From assembly GCA_029964075.1 (NCBI GenBank), contig CM057148.1, positions 32,729,916 through 32,793,915 on the forward strand: DNA of 64,000 nt. Reading direction: 5' to 3'. Within the stretch, counting starts at the first letter, position 1. Every line of letters starts with the position of its first letter. The notes beneath the pieces were generated by a model. It had not been told where the DNA came from. It saw nothing but the letters and a program-made list of their open reading frames with translations, and made no database searches. Source of the stretch: Patiria pectinifera. Lineage: Eukaryota; Echinodermata; Asteroidea; Valvatida; Asterinidae. Of the stretch, positions 11,401 through 23,400 are shown piece after piece. Made by a program: the position numbers and the translations under genes.

Positions 11401-14400
11401 CTGCTGAGAGAGAATATTGATGAGTTTAATAGAGGCACCATGTAAAACTTGATTCCATCTCCTTTGAAGGTGTGGTGGGAGGTTTCCTAAGCAGGGAGTG
11501 TGAGACAGTTGCAAACCTTTGGGGATAAATCGAGAGAGGGAGTAAAAACTGTAGTTATCCTGATGGTAGGAAAAGCGTAAGGCCTTTTCCTTTGCCTTTC
11601 TGAGCTGTTGGAAAGTGCAAATGGTGTCACTCATATCTGTTGAAAGGGAGAGAACAAATGGTTAATACAAGAAATCAGTGGAGGAACAAGAAGACAAAAA
11701 GTGCAATGCCTTTTGAAGGGACAGAGCAAAACAAAATTGTAGGTACCTGTAGTGTGGAGAGAACAGTTTGATTAGTACATGGTAAAAGAAGGAACAAAAC
11801 AAAACACAATGAAACTTACATGTCAGCAAGGAGGATCACCACGAAGGGATACTGCAACAGAGAATGTGTTTTAATTTTTTTTGCTTTGGTAGTAGAATTA
11901 ATACCCTGGACGACAGTTGTAATGCAATGAAGACGTCGTCCAACCTGGGGTAACGAGTAAACCTACATTCAAGTATTCAGTAACCACCATCGTTTGTGCA
12001 AGACCTGTAGCCGCGTGAATAGCGTGTACACCTACCGGTACATGTACATTGTACATGTATCTCATGAGTTAGCCCCATAAATGTGGCTGAAATACTGGAC
12101 TACCTCCATATTATCAGCCACAAAACCTACATACTCCAGTGCGTGGAAGGTCCCTTTGCCAGGGGAGCAGAAAATCACTCGGGAGGTAACACACTGAGTA
12201 TACAGTGTTTAAACGTTGGTGAAAGGCAAAACCTAATTTGATTTCCAGTTTTGTTAGAAAATACTTTGAAAATGCAATCAACTCTCCATAGACTTTGTAT
12301 ACAACCACGGAAGTGGCGTCAGGATACTACATTCTTTCCAATTCCAGTCTCCTAGCCCCTTTTTTTCTTTGGAAAAACTTTACTTTAGAAGCACCCACAA
12401 TTAGAGGGTCAGATTTCTCAGAAACGGAAGGCAACCAGTGTATATGTGACTATAAACAGATTCTCTGTTGTGTTCCTTCTCTTTCTAACTTCTCTGGGCG
12501 GTTTCAGCGGATGATTGAGCACTTAACAGCATGTAGAGCAATGGTTACAGTCACATGCTCATGTATCCGCTGTGCTTACTTTTCCTCAGGCTGGGTTCTG
12601 AGGAATACAGCTGACACTGAGCACAGTGTTTCACTGAAATGTATGGGTTTTGAGCAGCTGTGTTTAATATTTACATTCTCCATTTTCTCCTATTTTGCCG
12701 ACAGCACCACGATTTGGCTGACAAAACTGACTAGTGAAGGGGTATGACACCCCACCTCCCCTCTAGCAACACCCGTGCTAACCACATACCGCCGTGTTTT
12801 GGGCCCACTTTAAAAAAAAAAATGACATTGAAAATTTGCCAATTGGAGTTTGGGTGAATTATACCTGAGCTACATCAGCTTACATGTAGATGCAGGTTTA
12901 AATTTTAACGGCCAAAATTTACCATTTTCATCACCATATAGGCCTATATAGGAAACATCTATACTACAATCACGAAAATGATGGAGGGCGCTGCCATTTT
13001 CCCGACCGGTCTCCCATCCCGCCCGCGCCCGTTGGCCGCGGGGGATGCGGAACGGGGCCCGGCTATTTCCACCCTATTTCCCATAATTCCCTTCCCCATT
13101 GGGCCGCGGCGGCCATCTTGCGTATGGGCTGGATAATTGACGTGCCACGTTGTATACGTTCGTTATGAGCATGCAGCGTATGGGCCGGAAAATTGACGTG
13201 CCACGTATATGTTCGTTATGAGCATGCACCGCATGCAACTTGCTCCACATTTCTTAAGCTTCAGCACAGCGTTGTTGACATGGTTGCTCCAGTTTTCTCT
13301 TTGAACGGTAAGTCTCATTTATGATATGTATTGTTGTTTGTGAAAAGTGGTATTCTTTCGAACGCCACTGGCAATCAGAAGCATTGTTGTTTGTGAAAAG
13401 TGTGAGTTTGTGAGTGTCCAATGATGGCGTAGTCTGGTGGTAGTGGAGGGTTGTACGGGGAGGGTTAACGGGGGAGGCCTCGGACATCGAGAGTTTGGCC
13501 GCGGCTGTGGGTTTACTTAGCTAGGCTTAATGTGGCCAATTTACTGCATGACCTTCGTAACTACAGGCCTCACTTGGAACATGTACCCTAACATGTTTGT
13601 AGAACTAAAAAAAAAACTCAAATCAAAATTAAAGACGTGATCAAATTCAAACCTCAGGCCAAAAACCAAAAAAAAAAGGCAAAGACTAAAACCTGAAACC
13701 AACACAGTTAGAATAGTGGATCTTAGAGAATACACTCTGGCAGAAAATCAAATGACTCGACAACAGACATGAACCCAAGCAGGATAAAGAGGAAACTAAT
13801 ACATTGATGACTGTTCAGTGTCTCTGCTGTTCTGCTGAGATAAAATCACATGCGAGGGGAGGGGGTTCACAAAAATACAACATATAAGACATGTTTCGTT
13901 GTTTGGCATGTTTGGTTAGTACTTCAGTAGTGCATTCCGCATCAATGGGGTATTTCAACACCTGTCTAATTTATTTGTAGCTATTGTTAGCCGATGTATT
14001 TTTTTACAAGTATTCTTCACCTTAGTCGTTATTCTTTTCTTTCTAACTCCTTTACAAAGGACTCCCGATGGCACCCACATCACATGACCAGCTCCAACCA
14101 TGCTCCAAGCATGCTCCAGTGCATGCTTCAACCAGTTCCCAAAGCAAGAATCTCAACTCAGTCTCAAGACGAAGACGTGACACACCTATTCTTTCCAGTT
14201 CAACTGCAAGATTCCTGCTTTTTCTCTTTACCCATTCAAAACACATTTTCCTTCTATCCATAATTTTATTTTTAGAAGTCATGAAATAGTGCAAAAAAAA
14301 TATCACTCTTTTCTGCTGTTTTATGTCCATCCTTTTTTAAAATTATATCCTTGACTTAGTTGTACCCAAGAATAATGATGGAATGATTACCCGATAATTA

Positions 14401-17400
14401 CTGGCCAAGCAGACTGTGTCGATCCTGGCAAACTTATTTGATAACAAAACAATGTCTTTGATTACCAAATTACATAATCGTCTTGCTTGAAAGTCTTTCA
14501 TGGAATGTTTGTGCCTATGGTAAACAAGCCTGGACCGACATTCCTTGCGAAAATTGCTCCGAAAACTGACTACAATTATATCCCCTGAGTTTTGTCGAAG
14601 TACTACCCTGTACAGTAATGAATGCAAATACATTATTACTAAAAAAAAATCGTGTATACCTGATTTCATTTTCACAGTTTTGTAATAAATACATTTAACA
14701 TGTGGTGATTGACATAATTATGAAGTGCTCAAATATGTCCTTTTTTTTAGTTTTACTCTCTTCTGCAAATAAACGTGTTACAATACTTTGCTGTACAACC
14801 CCATCACCATAATAAAAACACCAACTGCTATAATGACATTAACTTCTACTTAATACATAAGAAACATCCCCTTCACCATAACAAATTTAAATTGTTGCCC
14901 ACTTCCCCGGAAATATAAGTGACCATTCACAGGTGTAACATAAATAGGCATGGGCGTCGCAAGGTGGGGGTCCCCCGAAAAGCCAAAAAAAAAAAAAAGA
15001 GGCGCGAAGTCATGGTGGTGTGAATTTAATGGGTTGGGGGGCAAAATGTCCCTGCCCCCCTCTAAAACTGATAAATCGAGAATGTGTTGAGAAAAACAGG
15101 CATTTTTGGGCCAAAAATATGTTTTGCCCCCCTCTAGAAAAAATCCTGGCGACGCCCACACAATATCCAACCCCCACCCCCACTGGCTGCCCCCTCTGCT
15201 CCTCTGTAGTGAGAATGATGGATACAACGTTGTATAGGCCAAGATCAAAACCGCGTTTCATCTAAATTACCTAATTGTACAGTTGGTGTTTACGTCCTTA
15301 ATGGTTTGGCACCATGAAAAATCAATGTTCAAATTGACTGGACAATATTCTACCACAACATTATTTATGAGCTTTATATAATGAGACATCGCATGAGACA
15401 ATCGGTGGGCAATAAATACTTAATTTCATTCAACTGTTGACAGCAAGACCTTCCTAATCGGCGCGCAATTTAAAACAACATTTAAACGATATGAATCCCA
15501 GCACAAACATAAACCTCCACAATATCAGCGATTTCAATATCACCATCTTCCCTCTATAACAAAAACCATTTCCCCCCATCCCTGGAAATATATTTCTACC
15601 CATCCCCGGAAATATTGGTGACATGGTTGACGGGTTTTCCAACTTGATGGGCGTTCCAACTAGCACCCTTCACCCTAGCTAGCCCCTTCCCCTATATTGA
15701 AAATATGTCCTGGACCCTCGCACAATCTCCGCAGGAAACATTATGTGCGCGCACGTTGCTAAACGCAAATACAACTTAGGCGAGACTGATGGCGAGTCCA
15801 AATAGGCTCGCATGCAGCAGAGGGTCTGATTCTTTATTTGACTTAACAGTTGTTTGGAGTTATTAGAGTTTAAATTATCGAGATTTCACTGTATACAGTA
15901 ATTATTACGAAACAGTCAACTCCACCCATCTAGCGGGTGCCGCGCGAAGCGCGGCATCCCGCTAGTCAAAAATCATTTAGCCTTTATTAGCAGTCAATCA
16001 TGAAGCACTGGATCCACTCAAAATGTGAACGCGAACAAGTTGAACAAGCGAGGTTTGCAATTCAAACAAGTAGGCCTACCACGCCGACGCGTGATTGGCC
16101 CGTGCCTTGCATGTATACATTTCACAGGGACGGGCATACGCGTAGTGTGCCTGCTATTTGGATTTGTGCACAAATGGCACCGTTTGTTTACATTCAGTGT
16201 ATGTATTAAATAGCTTCGTACGTGCTTCCTTCGGGGTTTTCTCTCTAAAGTCTTCCACAGTGGTATTCTCCTTTAATTAGTCTTTCCAATGGTACATGTA
16301 CCGGTACTTCACTTGATTCGGAGTAAACTTTCCAAGATGATGAAAAATCCCAAGAAACGTGAACGTTATTTTCATTTCGATTGTCACACTGATAAACGTT
16401 GAATCAAAGGTATTTTTTTCGGAGGTGTTTTCTCATCAAGTGTCTTGCCGAAAAATTCACAGCCCTACCGGTATGTGATAAAAAAAGTGTACATGTAGTC
16501 CTATTTCTGTCGATTTATTGTTGTATCTCGCATATCAAAAACTTATTTGTAATATAAAAAAGTGATTGAAAAGACGTCCTCCTGTGAGCTGTTTTTACGC
16601 AAAGCGAGACTGGATACAATTCGGCCACAAGAGGGGGTTTTATACGAGCTAAAGCACAGACATGCGCACAAACCTTATGTCGCCCTGAAAACAGAGGTGA
16701 CTTTCAAGCAGTAGTGTGCGGTAATCAGCTTGACGCACTGATATCATTGACAAGGATCGCTCCGATATTGCGTGGAGAGTCCCTTGCCCTGTCATGCCTG
16801 TGGTCCCATTGTCAGTGAGTTTGATTACTTTTTACCCCTCAGCCGAGAGGCTCGAGGGGTATTGTCATCGCCTAGGGCGTCCGTCCGTCCGGGCAGCTTA
16901 GTTTCCGGATGATAACTTGAGTTACAAATGTTGTTTGGGGTTGTAACTTCGGTAGGGGGTTGCCCTTGGGAGTAGGCAAATCAGGATTGGTTTTGGGGTC
17001 AAAAGGTCAAAGGTCAAGGTCACCGTGGTGAGTTAAAGGTAAATGGTTTCCGGATGATACACGTAACTTGAGTTAGAAATGAGATTTTGCTGTCTAACTT
17101 TGGTAGGGGGCTGCCCTTGGGAGAAGGCAAGTTGGGATTGGTTTGGGGGTCAAAAGGTCAAAGGTCAAGGTCACCGTGGTGAGTTAAAGGTAAATGGTTT
17201 CCGGATGATAACTTTAGTTGGAAATGAGATTTTGGTGCTTGACTTAGGTAGGGGGTTGCCCCTGGGTACAGGCAAGTTGGGATTGGTTTTGGGGTCAAAA
17301 AGTCAAAGGTCAAGGTCACCGTGGTCAATTTAAGGTATGGTTTCTGGATGATAACTTGAGTTAGAAATGAAATTTTGGTGTCTAAGTTTGGTAGGGGGTT

Positions 17401-20400
17401 TCCCATTGGTACAGGCATGTTGGGACTGGTTCTGGGGTCAAAGGTCAAGGTCACCATGTTGAATTAAAGGTTAATGGTTTCCGAATGATAACTTGACTCT
17501 GGCTGAGGAGTTTCAACAGCAACGCTGTTATTTCTTTTTTATTACGGTACAAGTTTTATTATCACATTTGCATGTTTATTTATTAATCCTGAATAGTCCT
17601 GAATCCTCCAATGTTCATGCATGTTAGTGTTACATGTACATATCTCACATACATATGGCACACGTAAGAATATTTTAGAAAGCAATACACACTGTACCAT
17701 TTCAAGGAAAATACAATGTACATGTACCTTGTGTACATTGTACAATATTTGTACGGACGCTTCATGATTGGTGAGGCAAAAAATGTTGCCTACCAAAACC
17801 ATCAGATTTCACACCCAAACTCTCAGATATCAGTAGAGATGTAATGCCCCAACAATCCCAACTAAAGTGTTGCAGTTGGACAGGCCCAACTATAGTTAGG
17901 GCATTACAACTATGTGGATGGGCATGGCACAATAGAGGTCAAAACATGCTGAACAAATACATTATACAGACGAAAACCTTTGTAAACTGGTGGTTTAAAA
18001 CAGACGCAAGTAAAAACCTAATGGAGAAGCAACTATTTTAACCTTAGCTTAAAAGGCAGTTTACCTCGGGCCATGGTGACTTTACAGTAAAAATAAAAAA
18101 TATGTTGCTGAAAGCCAGGAAAAGAGGTCTACGTGTATGTATGTACAGTATGTACATTGTATGTTATTGAAGTGAAACATGTCTTCATTTTGTATTATAA
18201 ACCCTTTGGGCCTTTTGTTTCTTAGGAATTAGAGGAAGCCCTTTTTCTGGATGCAGGGGTGGAGGAAAGTGACTTTATCGTCAATCTGGTCTTACAACTT
18301 CTTCGCGGCATACATGGAATTAAAAGTATGAGGTAAGTGAAAAGGGACTGTTTGGACTAAGTCAGTTGACTATCTTCCTTGTACATGTACATTCATGTTA
18401 GTTGCAGCATTCATACTTGACACTCTGAGACTTGGTACATCATATTCATGTTGAAAAAAACAATGGAAAATCCAAGCCGAATGTTCAGTGAAAACAGTGG
18501 ATGGGTAGGGGAATTTTTTGGAAACCTAACAATGACACTTGTACCCAAAACTTGTGCAAATATTTTTAGGCCTTAAAATAAAAAGTTACATGCCTGCCGA
18601 TGGGTTTGACTGTGATTTAGTGGTAGTCAACAGGGCCAGTAGGAAAATGATTCTGATCCTCCAAGTTCAGTAGCTCATTGAAAAATGATGGTGTGTAAGT
18701 ATTATTCAAAAAGTGTAATTAAAAAAGAAAACAAACCCATCACATCACTGCTTACAATCAGGATTTTACTCTCATTTTATGAGGTAATATTGTTTTCAGT
18801 TTTAAAACTTGTTTTGCTGGCATTTAATCTAAATTGAGACACATTGAAAAACTTAAAACTTCTTTGGTTATAATTTACTTTCCTCTTTTCCTTTTGCATA
18901 TTTTGTACATGATATGAGTAAATGGAATGATCTAAAAACATGACTTATAAATTGATAACTGGTATACTTTTATTTTTGATATTACCAAACAACTAAACCC
19001 TAAAACAATAGCCACACATACACCTTGCTCTTTATGGTATGACAGTGATTTCCTGCCAGACAGGAGATTGAGAGGTTACAGTTCTGTCGTGAGGCACGTG
19101 GGCCCTACACCATGTATACATGCACCCTACGCTCACAGAATGCAGTGTACCAGTACATGTATATGATATTATGGAATGAAAAGCTTATTGCAAGTGCATA
19201 CATACCGTAGACTTGATAAACACAACATTGTACATATGCACACAATGTGTTGTAGTACCACTAGTCAGCAAACGCTTCATACATTTGCACAGTGTTTTGT
19301 GCTGAAGCTAAACAGTATCCCAAGATAGTTTGTAAGTGTGCAGCACAATGTTGTAGGCGATACCTCCATTTCCCGAGACCGAGACCAAGACTGAGGCATT
19401 CCAGACCAAGATCAAGACCAGCTCTTTCGAAACGGAGACCAGGACTTCCGAGACCGAGACTTTTGAAGACCGAGACAGAGACCAAGACTTCTGAGACCGA
19501 GACCAAGCATAAATAAACATACATGGTGTTGAAACTGATTTCCCTTGTGCTTTGTTGTACCCTGCTTTAAATCAAAATATGTTCAAAAGATAACTTCCCA
19601 CTGATAATACTTTTTTGCCAATAGTGTTGTGCATAAATTTTTAAAAATCTCAAATTTCCAAATATAGTATTGGCATGGACTTATGAACGGAGTCAGAACT
19701 CTTGGGTGACTTACATTTTGACCATTAACATTCCAATCCCTCGGGAATGTCCATAGCTATAGGGCGATTCCATGGTTACTCGCTTTACAATTTTTGCATC
19801 CTTTCGTGTTCCGATTGCTGTGGTTTTAGCAGTAGTCGGACTATCTATCTCTTATGCTGCATTTATATACCCTATTTATATTCAAGGCTTCACCCTGATG
19901 GTAAAAAGAATATGTTTGTACCATGACAAGATCGTGGCACTCTTCGAAAAAAACGGTTAGTCACATTACACAAAAAGGACATGCCAAAAATTGGCTCTGT
20001 TTTGATTCCCCTGTCTGCTTAAACTGAAAGTGTAAAGACCAAATTAATATATTTACAGGACATAGTACCTACCATAGTACTTAACTGAAATGGTTAATAA
20101 AAAATGAAGACCCAAATCAGATATAAATTGTACGGCGAGAAAGGTTGGTTACTCACATTACGGTTACTCGCATTACAGTTTGTCCGACACTTTGGCTGGG
20201 GTTAAATTTAAATTTTACCCGCACAATTTTGATCAGATTTTAACTGCATGGAGTTGCACAACCCTAAACGTATGGACTGAAACCAAAATAAAGCCAACAA
20301 AATGTAAAGGAATAAAAGATAACCAAAGAAGGATTTTGGTTACTCGCATTACGGTTACTCGCATTACAATTTGGTTCATTTGGTTGGAAACAAAATCAAA

Positions 20401-23400
20401 TCTTAATCAGGAAAGGTCTAATTCAACCTAAATCATTTTATCAAAGAAACAAATAGTTAGACTATACAATTAAATCAATTAATACATTCTTTAAGTATCA
20501 GTATAATTAAAAGATTACCACTCGGTCTTAATGTTAGTTTTTTAGAAAAGTTTGATGGTGCCCAGCACAGGCCTATTGAACATGCTGAAGGATACTGTAC
20601 ATGTACATGACAATATAATAACTCTTAAAATGTCATTTATGCATATATTTACTGATAACATTCCCTCATCAACTCTCAAATTTGCTCTAACTGTTTTTAC
20701 ATCAACATTAGATTGATTGTACACAATGTGATTTTATGCAAATTATGAGAAACTTCTGATGTAGGCCTTATGAATTCTAATACTGTTCAGATATGTGTAC
20801 CACAAATCCTAGTCTGCATCAATTTACATTTTCAAGGGCTTACATTATTTCTTCTTATCAAAAAAACAGTAAATCAGTAATCAAAAGTCATAGTTTTTAT
20901 TCATTATCATCATGGAAAGTTACGTATATGGTTACTCGCATTACAATGGTTACTCATATTACCGGTTACTCACATTTCAATTTTTGACACCTGATAACAT
21001 CATGCTTGGTATCATTTTCATTTCTTTTATCAATGCAATAGTTGTTGCTAAAGGAAGAAGCAAAATATGAAATGGCAAAGACAGAATCAATTTCATTCAG
21101 CAGCAATATCAGAAACGTGATCTTTTGGTTACTCGCATTACAACAAACTTGCATCCACACTGCTATACAAGGAGCCATGGTCCAAAATTTGTTAATGTTT
21201 TGAGAAGATCTAAAGTCAAAGTATCAAAGGAAAATATAGTTAGGCTAGTATTGTGTGAAAATAACCAACCATTTGTAATTGACTATTGAAAGGCTGATTT
21301 TTTTCCAACCAAAGAACACCTTTAGTAATCTGAATTATTTTCACAGAAAATGATGAAGAATGGCGAAAAAAGATTATATACTGATCCTTACATGTGTTAG
21401 CAATAACTTAAAAGTAAAACACAAGCACAGGAATGAATTTCATTTTTTTGGGGTCGTGTCTCTGTTTGCTTGGAATCGCCGTATAGCACTAAGACATCTG
21501 CACTAGAAAGCAGGAGGTCGTGGGTTCGAGTCCCACCCGAGTGATTTTTTCCAACTTTCACTCGGGAGGTAACACACTGAGTATACAGTGTTTAAAAAAC
21601 GTCGGTGAAGGGCAAAACCTAATTTGATTTACATCACCCCGGCGCAAAAATTCCATCTTATAATGATCCTATAACACTTTGAATTACTGGAGTTCTGACT
21701 CCTTCCATTCATATCTCCATGGTATTGGAAGGTCAAAAAAAATCAAAAATATTTTTGATGAGTTTTCTACCCTGTTGATTTTTCAAAACCTACAACACTG
21801 GTGCAGCAGTTATTTGCTTGAACTGTAGTAATAGAAAGCAGCTTCATCTGAGACTTGATGTCATCTCTGAGATATTCAAAATAATCATTACTGAGTATTA
21901 ACCCCAGTGTATCAGGAGGGAAATGTCTGGTGCACTTTGATGCATTCAGCGACCAACACCAGTCATAAACGGCCGCTTCTGAGCCAATGAAAGCTATGAA
22001 GACAGCAAAAGTCCGGGTTTTTTTTCACAGCCAATTGGCATGTCTGAAAACCAGGCTGCTGTCAGCAAATAGCGGCTGTGAAAACTTGGTTATGGGCAAT
22101 TCCACACTAATGGGCCAATTTATAGATAACATTATTGAAGTTGCATACATGGCATAAGAAGGGTGAAAGATGAGCTATAATATACGTTGTATATTCTTCC
22201 TTTTTGGCGAGCTGCGAAGCAGATGCGAGCCTATGTAATACCAATTTCCGTCCATCTGTCCGGGCGTCCGGCCATCCGCGTTCAGATAAAAATGTTGAAG
22301 TTTTTGGTTCTAGTTAACTTGGGGAAAAAAATTAAATGCAGTTGTCATGTATCATCTCTATAACTTCAGTTAGGTTCATATCATTGCAGTAAATTTTATG
22401 ATTTTATTGAGGAACTTTAATTCAAGGAAGTGTAAAAGTTTTTAATTGTTACATGTACATGTATACTGGTATAGCATGTACATGTGTGTATACCGGAATA
22501 ACATGTACACCTTGCATTTTGGGGATGTGCATGAGCTTCTGGTTTGATCTTTTAGTTAATGGGATTGGAGTAGGGATGGGTGGGGTGGGTTGGGGGATAG
22601 GGTTGGAGTTAGGGTTTGTGTGAGTAGGATGAGTAGGGGAGCTAGGATGGGTGGGGCGGGGTGGGTTGGGGTGGGGTGGGGATAGGGGTTGGAATACTTG
22701 GTTTGGGTGGGGTGGTGATTTGTAGGGGTGGGGACAGGTAGGGAGAGACAGGTAGGGAGAGGATGGGCATTGATGTAGGGGTTGGGTTGGGGGCGGGATA
22801 TAGGATCGGAGTAGGGGTTGGGTTGGGGATGTGTAGGGATGGGTAGGGATGGGTTGTTGTAGGGGTCGGATAAGGGGAGGGGGCAGTATATAGGGATCAG
22901 AGTAGGGGTTGCATGGGGTCAGGGGGGATGTATGGGTGGGGGAATGGGGTGGGCGGGATATTGGGATTCGAGTAGGGGTTAGGGTGTGGGGATGGTAAGG
23001 ACAGATAGGGGAAGATAGGGTAGGTGGGTGTAGGGGGTTGCGGTAGGGGAGGGCACGGGTCAGGGGAGGGGGAAGGAGATGGGGATTGGAGTTTGGGTGG
23101 GGTTGGGATGTGTAGGTGATAGGGTGGGGATGGTTAGGGGAGGATGGGATGGGTGTGGGTAGGGGGTTGGGTGGGGGAGGGGGAGGGGGCGGGTTGGGGA
23201 TAGGGTAAGGTTTTGGGATGGGGTAAGGTTTGGGGCATGTGGTGATGGTGCTGTGTTTTCATGTACATGTACATGTATACCCATTCTTGTTCTGCATTTG
23301 TGGGGACTACACAAGAGTTTTCCCATGGTAATACAGGTATGGGGAGCAGAAGACACTGTTGGGGCTGCAAAAATCCACAACTGGGTCCTAATTACCCTAA

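Noticed and set aside
8599-11862. Hammerhead ribozyme expected in Penelope-like pseudo-LTRs
   Set aside because: I could not find the conserved CTGANGA...GAAA core on the minus strand at either end.
12295-12747. 150-codon open frame in intron 1
   Set aside because: No recognisable domain, no splice support, and its start overlaps repeat sequence.
19756-19766. CTATAGGGCGA resembles the end of a phage T7 promoter
   Set aside because: It is the terminal inverted repeat of the element, mirrored at 21473-21487; coincidence.
21487-21545. Functional tRNA-Ser gene
   Set aside because: The 5' half is missing at the transposon junction and there is no acceptor-stem partner.
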